Assembly (NCBI RefSeq): GCF_900100705.1
Contig: NZ_FNCH01000002.1
Coordinates: forward strand, 248,001 to 312,000
Reading direction: 5' to 3'
From: Pedobacter terrae
GTDB lineage: Bacteria; Bacteroidota; Bacteroidia; Sphingobacteriales; Sphingobacteriaceae
Length of the DNA stretch: 64,000 bases
Shown here: one piece after another, positions 17,158-26,800 of the stretch
Numbering within the stretch: position 1 is the stretch's first letter
Layout of the letters: every line of letters starts with the position of its first letter
Position numbers and translations under genes: made by a program
Notes under the pieces: model-generated
Told to the model about the DNA's origin: nothing
What the model saw: the letters and a program-made list of their open reading frames with translations, nothing else
Databases searched by the model: none

Positions 17158-17436
17158 CTACCTATCTGCCACAGGCAGATAGGTAATCCGGTTGCTGGCA
17201 GCTGCAATTGCTTCTAGCTTATTCCGGTCAAGGGATTTTTTGGAACATTTCTCTGTGCTTTGAATCGGGCTTATTAGACCTTCATTGATCCAACGGTCCA
17301 CATTGCCACGACCAAAAAGCCGATAGGCTTCTGCCTTACTAAGCTGTTCCTGTAGTTGTCCACTTTCTAAAAGGGCATTGTCAACCCCTTGTTCAGTGGC
17401 ATTTTTCAACAGATAAAACAGGTCTTTCAGCTTCAT
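17158..17436 (-). CDS. Small helix-turn-helix-like protein, paralogue of 16545-16820
   Basis: This 92-residue protein shares the core AEAYRLFGRGNVDRWINEGL with the gene at 16545-16820 and has a similar N-terminal helix (LFYLLKNATEQGVDNALLES). The wing region differs and includes a single Cys. Two diverged copies separated by a hairpin-rich region may bind related sites with different outcomes. The function is inferred only as DNA binding. Confidence 0.58.
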   Translation of the reverse strand: MKLKDLFYLLKNATEQGVDNALLESGQLQEQLSKAEAYRLFGRGNVDRWINEGLISPIQSTEKCSKKSLDRNKLEAIAAASNRITYLPVADR

Positions 17437-17512
17437 AAGAGTTCCTTAAAATGTTGGTTTAACTATCATTTCCGAAACAAAGCAAGAAATTAGAGGGGGG
17501 CCAAAACAGTGA

Positions 17513-17543
17513 CAGGGGATGACCAAAAAATGGTCACCCCCTG
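17513..17543 (-). terminator. Strong hairpin downstream of the 17573-18742 gene
   Basis: CAGGGG/CCCCTG plus TGACCA/TGGTCA around a five-A loop, with single A and C mismatches. It lies 30 bp past the stop of the minus-strand gene. The flank read on the minus strand contains TGTTTTGG, not a clean T tract, so it may be a terminator or an RNA-stabilising 3' end. Confidence 0.5.
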
Positions 17544-17572
17544 CTTAAATCTTCTATTCAGAAGTGAAAAAA

Positions 17573-18742
17573 TTATGAGTTTTTGTAATTGGAAAGGTTG
17601 TAATTTTCGTTCAACCAGTTTAACATTCCTATCAAATGTCCTTTAAGCTTTTGCGCCGTAGAAAACTCCACATCAGTAGATTTTTTCCTTAAACTATCTG
17701 ATGAAATGTATTGCGTTTGTGGCGTAGAAAAATGGGTTGCAAAGAAAGTAAAGAGTTCTCCGATATTTTCTTTTGCTAGAAGTCCTTTTTCGATGAATAA
17801 ACGAATGAGCAGACCCAGTTGCGCTACAGATAGAAATATTTTCAATCTACTTGTTGTTTTCGAAAACTGCTCGTCTTGAACGATAGCTCTACGAAGATTT
17901 AGAATTTCTGATAGGTGCTTTTCCTTTTTCAAAAGAAAATTTTTAAACTGTCTGTCTATTTGATCGTGGTGAATCGACATCCTTCTATTGCCTACCAGCA
18001 AACCATTTAACCTGTCTTGCTCACTTATTATGGATTGTATCTGATCAGGCAGGCTAGAAATAGATTTTAGATGATTATTAAATGAATTGCTATAAAAATG
18101 GAAAAATTCCCTAGTGTTAAATCCTTGTAGATATAATAAATCAACTAAGTGTGATGTATCACTAATGTTGCTAGTTTCAATTTGCTTGATTAGATTAGTT
18201 ATATAGTCAATTTCACATTGAGTAATATTCTTCTTTTGTCTAAATAACATAAGAAATTTCTCAACCAGGCGATATAATTCCGGTTCTATGGATAATTTAT
18301 TTAAAAGATCAAGAAATGAGTTGAATACACCATTTAAATCCATCCTCATGCAATAATTATGGTACATGGTGATGGGTAGTTTTGAGTCAGCTTCCGGCTC
18401 AATCTGCTTAACATTAATAATCGTTCTTTCTATTGAATCGAGAAGATTTAAATACGTTGATTTAATGTTAGAAGATGTTCTTTTTTTCTTCCAAACAGGC
18501 GACAGATGGAAAAGGTAGGCATAGATTGCATTACTTATGCCAACCAGTTGTCTTAGATGCATCAAGGTTTTCCTTTTATTGAAATTTGATTTTACAAAGG
18601 GAACCTCACTATAATTCCGTAACTGATTTAAGAATCCAGTTTGAAGTTTCGTGAGCTCTTCCTTGCTGGCTTTACCATTGATTAATACGTTAGGATGGAT
18701 AAATTCATTTGTCCACTGCATGATTTTAAATGTTGGTTTCAT
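17573..18742 (-). CDS. RteC-like protein (tentative)
   Basis: The 389-residue, almost wholly helical protein has a C-terminal block FLSVAQLGLLIRLFIEKGLL, then F-x-x-H-F-S-T, S-S-D-S-L-R-K-K and a final helix LIGMLNWLNENY. The same block order occurs in the neighbour at 19298-20566 and resembles the C-terminal domain of RteC-type regulators of Bacteroides conjugative transposons. The N-terminal 300 residues have no motif I recognise. It may regulate transfer or excision. The RteC call is a resemblance, not proof. Confidence 0.4.
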   Translation of the reverse strand: MKPTFKIMQWTNEFIHPNVLINGKASKEELTKLQTGFLNQLRNYSEVPFVKSNFNKRKTLMHLRQLVGISNAIYAYLFHLSPVWKKKRTSSNIKSTYLNLLDSIERTIINVKQIEPEADSKLPITMYHNYCMRMDLNGVFNSFLDLLNKLSIEPELYRLVEKFLMLFRQKKNITQCEIDYITNLIKQIETSNISDTSHLVDLLYLQGFNTREFFHFYSNSFNNHLKSISSLPDQIQSIISEQDRLNGLLVGNRRMSIHHDQIDRQFKNFLLKKEKHLSEILNLRRAIVQDEQFSKTTSRLKIFLSVAQLGLLIRLFIEKGLLAKENIGELFTFFATHFSTPQTQYISSDSLRKKSTDVEFSTAQKLKGHLIGMLNWLNENYNLSNYKNS

Positions 18743-19110
18743 AGTTCAGGGATTTAGGTTATTTTTCCCCAAATTGGACAAGCTATTCTTGCCAAAAAAG
18801 TGACAAACATGACATGCAATAAGTGTCATTTATATTAAATACAGGCATTTAAAATAGGTAAGAACATATATTTATGTGACATTTTAGGCCAGTTATTTTT
18901 TTTCAAAATATCCATTTTTTTAATAATCGTTGATTACATTTGATAGGACAAAGCATAGTAATTAGGGAAACAATACTTTAGGCTAATGGGGATAAGCTGA
19001 AGTAATCATTTAAAGGTCAGTTAGCAACTTTTCAAACTGTAAGAATACCATCAAGCAAAAATTTAATTCAATTTTAAACGGCTAAATTAGATTAATGCTC
19101 TTTCGATATT
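18743..19110. promoter_or_regulatory. Regulatory intergenic region with TGACA/TGTCA sites
   Basis: This AT-rich 368-bp gap separates two diverging genes (17573-18742 on minus, 19111-19347 on plus). It contains the inverted repeat ATGACA-N9-TGTCAT at 18809-18829 and further TGACA words at 18801 and 18876. The same half-site forms a larger palindrome upstream of the Crp-like gene at 20759-20786. The sites are candidate operators for that regulator. Confidence 0.45.
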
Positions 19111-19347
19111 ATGCAAAAGAACATAAATGAAGATGAAGGATTCATTGATATACTTATCGATCAATTACCTGTTACTGACAATTTCAAAAAGAAAAGTCTT
19201 GAATTCGGCTTCTTAACAATAAGAGATATTACGGATGTGGGCTGGGGAAAGCTGTTAAAGTTAGATGGTTTTTGCTATTCATGGTTCAATGAGTTAGTTA
19301 GGCTATTGAAAAATAGAGATTTACTGGAACTTCTAGAAACGAAATAG
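19111..19347 (+). CDS. Small protein resembling an RNA polymerase alpha C-terminal domain
   Basis: The 78-residue product contains helices LPVTDNFKKKSLEFGFLTIR and WGKLLKLDGFCYSWFNELVR with the spacing of a helix-hairpin-helix fold like the C-terminal domain of RNA polymerase alpha (residues shift from L-x-x-x-G-I-x-T-I-x-D-L to FGFLTIRDI). It is the only plus-strand gene in this part. Its last 50 bp overlap the end of the convergent 19298-20566 gene. It may be a DNA-binding regulator. Confidence 0.5.
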   Translation: MQKNINEDEGFIDILIDQLPVTDNFKKKSLEFGFLTIRDITDVGWGKLLKLDGFCYSWFNELVRLLKNRDLLELLETK

Positions 19348-20566
19348 TTACTAAAATCCTAAGCTGTTCAGGAAATTGGGCATCAATATAAGCTATCATC
19401 ATAGTCAGCCATGATCTTACTTTTTTGACAACGCGAGATGAAAACTCCCATTTCGGCGCAAAGATATTACGCATATAATGAGGTGAAGCATTTGAATTCC
19501 TTATCCGATCCGTTTTAATGTGGCGCTCAACAAATCTATAAAGATTTGCATTATATCTCGTTTTCAAGAAATTGACAGCCTGCATCACTTTGAGTAAAAA
19601 GAAAAGTTCTTCTAAAGTCGTAGAGACTTCGAAATATTGCCATGCTTTTTTTTTGCCACCTTCATCTATGGCATTAAAACTCTCAACTTCCTTCAATTTC
19701 GCAATAATTGCAAGTTCATGGAGAATTGAGCCGGATATAGAATCAAGTATTGGCTGGACTTCTGGATTGTAGCCTATACTGACTTCAGGGCGAATGTTGC
19801 CCACAGTCTTGAGAAGATTGAGTAAAGCAATTTCCTGCTCTTCAAATGGAGCTCTTTTGGAGACTATGCTTTCCCCAAATTCGACCATAAAATTATAGAA
19901 GACTAAAGGATTAAAATTATAACCTATTAACAACTTGATTATGTTCATCGAGTCATCTCCAGATTCATCCGAGATGAGATAATTGAAAATTGCAGATAAT
20001 AGATTTTTATAATAAAGGTATTGATGCCAGTTTTCGAATGCAAAAGAATTCAAATCCTGATACTTATCTAAGAAATTGGTGATAATGGAAATAAGGTTCT
20101 CATCGACGGCTTTCTCCTTTAGTCCATTGATAACGAACATTTTTTTTGCTGGAACATCCTTATCTTCATAAACCACCCACATCGGAACTTTAGCAAAAAA
20201 GTCAAAATTTGGTGAAAAATTTATTCGTAGAAATTCTAAAACCTTGATAATTTTATTCTCAATATCAATATATAAGCTCTTCAACTTAATCTCCCATTCC
20301 AAATTGGAGGAGCATAATCCACTATGATATTGAAATACCCTATCAGAAAATTCTGTTAAACGAGCTTGTGTTAGCTTTATAAATACAGATAGCTTCACCT
20401 CTGTATCCTGTTCACCAATACGTTCCTGTAATCTATCGCTAAAAGTACCTAAAGTTTCCTTTAGTATCTTTTCATGCTCAATATATTCTCTGTTTTCAGT
20501 ATTGAAATTGACTAATTGTCCAAAAGAATCAACGTGTGTCTGTAGTTTATTTAATACCTCATTCAT
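19298..20566 (-). CDS. RteC-like protein (tentative), second copy
   Basis: This 422-residue helical protein has a middle portion (IKLLIGYNFNPLVFYNFMVE followed by IGYNPEVQPILDSISGSILH) and C-terminal block (STTLEELFFLLKVMQAVNFL, then VERHIKTDR, NASPHYMRN and MMIAYIDAQF) similar in order to RteC proteins and to the gene at 17573-18742. RteC is a DNA-binding activator of excision genes in CTnDOT. The two genes here would be diverged relatives. Its 3' end overlaps the opposing 78-residue gene by 50 bp. Confidence 0.4.
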   Translation of the reverse strand: MNEVLNKLQTHVDSFGQLVNFNTENREYIEHEKILKETLGTFSDRLQERIGEQDTEVKLSVFIKLTQARLTEFSDRVFQYHSGLCSSNLEWEIKLKSLYIDIENKIIKVLEFLRINFSPNFDFFAKVPMWVVYEDKDVPAKKMFVINGLKEKAVDENLISIITNFLDKYQDLNSFAFENWHQYLYYKNLLSAIFNYLISDESGDDSMNIIKLLIGYNFNPLVFYNFMVEFGESIVSKRAPFEEQEIALLNLLKTVGNIRPEVSIGYNPEVQPILDSISGSILHELAIIAKLKEVESFNAIDEGGKKKAWQYFEVSTTLEELFFLLKVMQAVNFLKTRYNANLYRFVERHIKTDRIRNSNASPHYMRNIFAPKWEFSSRVVKKVRSWLTMMIAYIDAQFPEQLRILVTISFLEVPVNLYFSIA

Positions 20567-20758
20567 ATGCTCTTCTTTCTAGAATTCCCTTTCGGAGAAT
20601 AGACGCTTATATTTTTCAGAGTCTAAAAATACAGGTCGTTCATTTGGGACGATTGCGTAATAAAGAATAAATATCATGAAATTAGGCGTTAAAACGAAAT
20701 AATTTTTGTCATCCAAAATTGCCTTTCATAACCTTAGTAAGCTCGATTTCATTTAAAC

Positions 20759-20786
20759 ATGACACATTTTATGTAAAAAGTGTCAT
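20759..20786. promoter_or_regulatory. 28-bp palindrome, candidate operator
   Basis: ATGACAC and GTGTCAT flank A-TTTT-ATGT-AAAA-A, which continues the symmetry. It lies 56 bp before the Crp-like gene and upstream of the oppositely oriented RteC-like gene. The half-sites recur upstream of the other RteC-like gene (18809-18829), suggesting one regulator for all three promoters. Confidence 0.55.
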
Positions 20787-20841
20787 GCGAATTATTTGAA
20801 AAAAATTGGTTTATTGGAAATGTTTACCAAAATAATGACGG

Positions 20842-21405
20842 ATGAAAGCACTTGTAGAAAAACTGAAAACTCTTAATACTGCAAAGAAAGACACCATCGA
20901 ATTATTAATTAATCTCTTTGTCAAAACAGAATTTAAGAAAGGTTGGATATTTGGCGGGACGATACAATCAGTTCCGATGCTCTACTTTATTTCAATTGGC
21001 CTAGTACGGGGTTCCGTAGAATACAAAGAATCTACCTATACACTTTGGATGCTCGAAACTGGCTTTTTAATTCCAAGCCACGGTTTTTTAGCAACAAAGG
21101 GCATTTCGGAAATAATTGAAATATTGAAGCCTACAACAGCATATGCGTTAAATCTGCTTCGTGCGGAAAAACTAGCGAAAGAAGATGTAAATCTTTATAA
21201 AATGTTATTAGAAATTTATGAGGAAAATCTTTTAGAGGGGCGTAAGAGGGAGCTAATGTTACGCATTCCAAATGCCGTTGAGCGCCGAAAATATTTCAAT
21301 CAGATGAATCCAGGAATGGAAAAAGCTATTACTGATGAACAAATATCACAGATATTAAGGATCGACAAAAAATACTACTATAGTATTAAAAGAAACAATA
21401 AATAA
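20842..21405 (+). CDS. Crp/Fnr-family regulator (diverged)
   Basis: This 187-residue protein has the length and layout of Bacteroidetes Crp-like regulators: an N-terminal beta-rich domain (about residues 35-110), a long helix (LLRAEKLAKEDVNLYKMLLE), and a short C-terminal HTH (TDEQISQILRIDKKYYYSIK). No cyclic-nucleotide phosphate cassette is evident, so the ligand is unknown. It is preceded by a palindrome (20759-20786) that could be its own operator, and MauE follows 198 bp downstream. Confidence 0.62.
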   Translation: MKALVEKLKTLNTAKKDTIELLINLFVKTEFKKGWIFGGTIQSVPMLYFISIGLVRGSVEYKESTYTLWMLETGFLIPSHGFLATKGISEIIEILKPTTAYALNLLRAEKLAKEDVNLYKMLLEIYEENLLEGRKRELMLRIPNAVERRKYFNQMNPGMEKAITDEQISQILRIDKKYYYSIKRNNK

Positions 21406-21603
21406 TCCTAGCTTTTTTTATTTTTAAGGTATACCCCCCTTGAATCAAATGCATGTTGATTATCCAAGATCGATTTGAAATCTGACTATACCGAGGTTAG
21501 AAATCCAACCCTAAAACCGTTTAAAATATTCCAAATACTTTCTAATTGACCTATAGTTTTCTGATTATAAGCTATCTAATTTTACTTTACCAGTTAATCA
21601 GAT

Positions 21604-22059
21604 ATGAAAAAGGAAACAATATTGGCGATAATCACTGCAATAATTGCAGCGCTTTTCTTTTATGCAGCATATAGCAAATTAATGGATTATGACAAGTCAA
21701 GGGACCAGATGAACAATCAGATTTTCCCTTCTTTAATATCTTCAATACTGACCTGGTTAATCCCCACCATAGAAATAATTTTAATGTTAGGGTTGCTTTT
21801 TCCTTTTACAAGAATTAAGGCGCTTTGGGCATCCCTTGCATTGTTGATCCTCTTTTCTTCTTACATAGGTCTTATAATGACCGGAATATTTGGGCGTATT
21901 CCTTGTAGTTGCGGGGGTATATTGGAGAACATGAGTTATGGTAAGCATCTAATTTTTAATCTTTTTTTCATTTTAATCGCAATCGTAGGGCTAGGGATAG
22001 AAAACAATAAATGGTTAAACCTATTAAATAGAAAGGAGCGTGCAAATCAGTTCAGATAA
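21604..22059 (+). CDS. MauE/DoxX-type redox membrane protein
   Basis: The 151-residue protein has four membrane helices (about residues 7-24, 45-66, 74-94, 115-135) and the motif RIPCSCGG (Cys101, Cys103) in the third loop, typical of MauE-type proteins. MauE proteins are related to VKOR/DsbD-like electron carriers and are thought to support disulfide formation in exported proteins. The next gene encodes a small exported protein with two Cys, a natural client. It lies opposite a thioredoxin-like TlpA in the same cargo block. Confidence 0.8.
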   Translation: MKKETILAIITAIIAALFFYAAYSKLMDYDKSRDQMNNQIFPSLISSILTWLIPTIEIILMLGLLFPFTRIKALWASLALLILFSSYIGLIMTGIFGRIPCSCGGILENMSYGKHLIFNLFFILIAIVGLGIENNKWLNLLNRKERANQFR

Positions 22060-22198
22060 AATTATAATTCAGGATAAAGCTGGCCTGTATATACAAAATA
22101 TCATTCTTATTGATAAAGAAATTATAGCTTCTAGGATTTCAATATCAGACAGGTTCTAATAAAATCTTTAAATAACAGAACCCTAAAAATCTATAATC

Positions 22199-22519
22199 AT
22201 GAACAAATTAAACATTGCGCTTAAAAGCGTGAACAAAATCGGATTATTTGCAATTGCACTTGTTGCATTTGCAGCAATGGCTTTTACACCAGCTAAAAGC
22301 AATTCAGTTGCTCAAAAATATGGCTATGACCAAGCCAATAATCAATGGGTATTAATTGAGGGAAAAACAATGGATAATTCTGGTAACCCGGCTCCAGGAA
22401 CTTACAGATGCGATGCAAGTTCAGAAACCTGTAGTGGATTGTTCAGTACCCCGCCAACAAGTGGTTCTTCTATTCCAGATAGTGGAACAACATTGGATGG
22501 AGACTTTTCTTTGAACTAA
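22199..22519 (+). CDS. Small exported two-cysteine protein (DUF6520-like)
   Basis: This 106-residue protein has a signal-like hydrophobic segment (LFAIALVAFAAMAF, about residues 16-29) and a polar mature part with exactly two Cys, Cys71 and Cys78 (RCDASSETC). The layout matches the small exported DUF6520 proteins often seen next to MauE genes in Bacteroidetes. Its function is not known to me. It may need its disulfide made or kept by MauE. A strong hairpin terminator follows immediately. Confidence 0.65.
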   Translation: MNKLNIALKSVNKIGLFAIALVAFAAMAFTPAKSNSVAQKYGYDQANNQWVLIEGKTMDNSGNPAPGTYRCDASSETCSGLFSTPPTSGSSIPDSGTTLDGDFSLN

Positions 22520-22522
22520 AAA

Positions 22523-22553
22523 AAATGGGTGTTCGGTTTATGAACACCCATTT
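22523..22553. terminator. Bidirectional terminator
   Basis: A perfect 12-bp stem AAATGGGTGTTC/GAACACCCATTT (22523-22534, 22542-22553) with a 7-base loop lies between the convergent DUF6520-like and SusD genes. A/T tracts on both sides allow it to act in both directions. Confidence 0.85.
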
Positions 22554-22559
22554 CTAATG

Positions 22560-23888
22560 TTATCTTGGATTTTGCTCTATACCATCCATTAGCTCCGTAT
22601 TAGGCAAAGGAAACGTATACTTTAATCCATTTGGAGCAAGTAAGATATCAACTTGATCCCTTTTTCTTTGCAAGGTAATAGCCGTAAGTGGATCTTGATT
22701 TAACCGTCGAAGATCTGTCCACCTCAATCCTCTGGCTACCAATTCTTTTTTTCTTTCCAAAAGTATTCTTTTCAAAAGATCCGTTTGCTCCATTCCATTA
22801 GTAGGAACATAAGTATTTGTTTTATAACGCTTTGTTAGAAGAAAATTAAGATCTTGTTCCGCCAACTCCAATTTGCCTAACCTACATGCACTTTCTGCAC
22901 GTATAAGATATACCTCATCATTTGCTATACCTACATATCCCCTAAACCTTCCATTTGAAGGAATAAAGAACATATTTTTCCTTAAATCTCCCTGAACATA
23001 AGAATTTGTCAGGTCGGTATTAAACTTCACTATTGCTGAACGTACAAAGGCATAAGATATATTTTCGCTGTGATAGGATACTTCTAAATTTCCATTAGGT
23101 AATGTATTGGGAAAAGGATTGGCAGCATTAGCATCCAAATTGTTGTAGTCAAGCAGGTCCTTATTAATGGCTAAACTTTTTTCTGCAAATTCAAACGCAT
23201 TTTGATAATCCTGAATAGTTAAATAGACTCTTGCAAGAAACGAAAGACAGCCCCATTTACTCGGTCTTGTTTTAAATTGCGAAGTGGCAGGTAGAAGTTC
23301 AACTGCAATCTTTAGATCAGCTGATAATTGAGCATATAATTGTTGTAAGTTCCCACGTCCTGGACGTTTGTTGACGTCCGAAAATAACGGCATCGGAATG
23401 GCAGGAGTAGTATTTGCACTAGCGGGACTATAAGGTTGAGCAAATAGCTGTGCAAGATTATAAAAGGCAAAAGACCGCACAAAAAGTGCACTCCCTTTTA
23501 TATTGTCATATTGCACTGGATTAATATTCCTGTCAATCTTTCCTAATCCGTCCAGTACGATATTTGCATAAAATATCTGCTTATAAGGTATGTCCCAATC
23601 GGTAATTGCAGTAGCGGCCTGATAAATATCGTCTGCCCAATAATATGTATTACTCTGTAAGGCATTTAATCCTGCTCCATTATTTGTTACTGTATATTCG
23701 TCTCCGGCAATAATGTTTAAGGCTGGGCTTACATTAAAGACGATATTATTATCAAGCAAAGCCTGAAAGTCATTTAATGTTGTTGGAACTAGCAGGGCCT
23801 TATTTGGCTTTTTATCAAGAAAATCCTTTTCGCAACCTGCGAATAAGATAAATAGGGAAACTCCCATAATAATGAATATCTTTCTCAT
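22560..23888 (-). CDS. SusD/RagB-family outer-membrane lipoprotein
   Basis: The 442-residue lipoprotein has a lipobox Cys19 (FILFAGCEKDFLDKKPN), the conserved SusD opening, a TPR-like region (ARVYLTIQDYQNAFEFAEKS) and the end ERKKELVARGLRWTDLRRLN typical of SusD. SusD proteins cap the SusC transporter and bind substrate on the cell surface. The partner SusC gene is 11 bp upstream. The substrate cannot be read. Nothing nearby is a glycan-degrading enzyme, which argues against a standard polysaccharide locus. Confidence 0.92.
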   Translation of the reverse strand: MRKIFIIMGVSLFILFAGCEKDFLDKKPNKALLVPTTLNDFQALLDNNIVFNVSPALNIIAGDEYTVTNNGAGLNALQSNTYYWADDIYQAATAITDWDIPYKQIFYANIVLDGLGKIDRNINPVQYDNIKGSALFVRSFAFYNLAQLFAQPYSPASANTTPAIPMPLFSDVNKRPGRGNLQQLYAQLSADLKIAVELLPATSQFKTRPSKWGCLSFLARVYLTIQDYQNAFEFAEKSLAINKDLLDYNNLDANAANPFPNTLPNGNLEVSYHSENISYAFVRSAIVKFNTDLTNSYVQGDLRKNMFFIPSNGRFRGYVGIANDEVYLIRAESACRLGKLELAEQDLNFLLTKRYKTNTYVPTNGMEQTDLLKRILLERKKELVARGLRWTDLRRLNQDPLTAITLQRKRDQVDILLAPNGLKYTFPLPNTELMDGIEQNPR

Positions 23889-23899
23889 TTCGTGTATGT

Positions 23900-26800
23900 T
23901 TAAAAATCAATTTTTACACCAATCGATAGTGTGCGCGGAAGTAGTGAAGCTTGAAAATCGGGATCGATCCTGCTTTTTGATGCTTTCCATAAAATACCAA
24001 GATTATTTGCATAGAGGTACAACTGCAAGTTTCTAACAGGTAATTTGGCTATTCCTAGTTTAGACAGATTGTAACTTAAATTGATATCCTGAAGTCGGAT
24101 ATGATCGCCTTTTTCAACAAGATTTTCCGATCTCAAATAAAAACTATCTCTATTCGTATTCGGGGTTAGTGGAATAGACGGAACTTGTGTTCTTTGTTCG
24201 TCTCCTGGTTGTTGCCATCTTAGATCGTAATCGCCGTGGGAACCTAAACCATAATTGTCGCCGTACTGTACCGAATATCTTCTAAAATAATAACCCAAAC
24301 GGTAGCTGATGTTAACAGAAAGGGAAAAATTATTCCATGACACATTGTTACGCATTGCACCAAAGAATAGTGGCCTTGCTCTTCCATTATATTTAAGATC
24401 AGATGCAGTAGTTTGGGCAATAACTTTTGCATAATCAGAACTTATTGAACCATCAGCCAAATAACCTTGTGGATTTCCGTTTGAAGGATCAAGACCTGCC
24501 CAGTTATAACTATAGATTGCATAGAGAGGTCTTCCAACTTGCGGAGTATTCAGGTAAGTAAGAAACTTGCTTACCGTTCCATCAACTTTATAATTCGTCA
24601 CCTCATCACTAGCATAAGTAAAAAGATAATCCGTAGACCACTTAAATACTCCATTCAGGTTTTTAGTGTATAGGTTTGCTTCAATACCATTGCCTTTAAT
24701 GTCGGCATTATTTCCTCTGAAGGAAGTTATTCCGGTATAATGTGGAAATGCAGTTTCACCAATAAGATCAGTTCCTTTCTTCGCATAGTACTCAATGCTT
24801 CCGCCAAACCTATTGTCAAATAGTTTGAAATCAACTCCAAAATTGGTTGTTGAAATCCTTTCCCATCTTAATTCTGGATTGGGTGGATTAATTATATTTG
24901 CATAAGGTTGTTTGGTAACAATATCATTGCCATTATAATACATTGCAGTAGTATACGCCGACAGTGTTTTATCGATGTTTCCACTATAACCATAAGTTGC
25001 TCTAATTCGTAAATAAGGTAACCATGTTAAATTATAAAAGCTCTCTTTAGATATTTCCCAACTAGAACCCATAGACCATAGCGGTACACCTTTTTGATTG
25101 GAATTTACACCAAAAAGATTTGACTTGTCAATTCTTCCACTTGCAGATATTATGATCCTATCATCAAAAGTATATGCTAGATTAGAATAATAAGACAAAT
25201 AACGATCTGTTAGTTCTTGCCTATTATCCCGATTTGGAATTAGATTGTTATTAGATTGTGGGTACACAAAATTACTATAGGCATGTACATAATCCACAGC
25301 TTTTCCAGTTGCATGTTCGCTGTCATAACCATAAATGCGATATGAATTTCCTATAATATTAAAATCTCTTATTTCGACACCTGCTAAAGCGTTTAAACTA
25401 TGTTTTTCTCCAAATTTGTCATTAAAGTTTAGTTGGGTGCGTAAGTTGTTCCTGATCGAAGATTGATCTGAATAATTCAATATACCACCTAATGGTATTG
25501 GCCTCTCAATTGGCATACCCGGATTGATGATAGTAAACTCATTAATAAGGTTTCTTGTGTAATAGCTATCTGCATTGTTTAGGTTTTCAGTTTTTGAAGA
25601 AGTTTTACCATATTGATACTGCATAGAAATGTCTAATTCTTTAATAAGATTATATCTAGCCTCTGTATTAATCAAATAGTCAAAAGAGTTTGAAAAATTA
25701 TCTGAAAGGTTTAATTCCTGTAAGGGTCGATAGTTCCAGTCTAAAAGGCCTATTCCGTTATTGGCAAGCTCATTAATATAATTTGTTCTGTAGTTTCTGG
25801 CAATAGAAAGTGGAGTGCCGTTCGCATCAGCAAACTTGGCATAAGGATACAGATCTCTTCCCTGTAATCCAAGATTTGAAATACCTATACTGTTTTGATC
25901 TGTCCGGCTATTGGTATATAAAACATTTGTTGCGATATCTAGCTTATTATTTATCAGGCTAAATGAATTTCCAAGATTAAAAGTCAATCTACTAAAATCA
26001 TTTCCTATGAGGTTTGAGAGATTTTTATCGTAACCAGATGACAAATAATATCTGTGAAACTGGCCTCCACCTTTCAAATTAAGGCTGTATTGTTGGTTTA
26101 TGCTTCGTCTTTGTAAATATGAATTGTAATCATTACGTACATCAAAATCTTTAAATTGCTCAATCTGTCTATCAGCTTCGGACGCACTTATTTTTCCATC
26201 ACGTTTTGCGATTAATAACTCAACAACAGGCGTTAGGGGCTGTTTTGAAACAGATGTTTCAAGTGTAGTGTAATACCCTTGGGCAAACAATTTCTTTTCT
26301 GTTTCGATATAATCTACAGATGACATTATGGGTGTATAGTATAAGTCGAGCTTAGTCCCAATTGTCAGATTTGAATTAAATGAAATCTGTAAGGGCTGAT
26401 TTAACAATCCCTTTTTTGTAGTAATGACGATTACGCCATTTCCAGCTCTTGCACCCCAAATAGACGCAGCAGATGCATCCTTTAGTATAGTTATGCTTTC
26501 TACATCATTAGGATTAATATTAGTAATGTCGCCATCGTACGGGAAATTATCTAACACAATTAATGGTTGATCATTGGCATTTATGGTATTTTGACCTCTA
26601 ATGCTAATACTATTGGCCCTTGCACCACTTTCGTGATTAAATATTAAGCCTGGCACAGCGTCATTAAGTCGAGAGAGTATGTCAGTACTGATTCGTCTAT
26701 TAAGCAATTTATTATCAACTTGCGCAAATGATCCAGTTGCTCTTTCTTTTGGAATCTTTTGGTATCCTGTAGAGATAACTGTCACTTCGCTTAATTGTTG

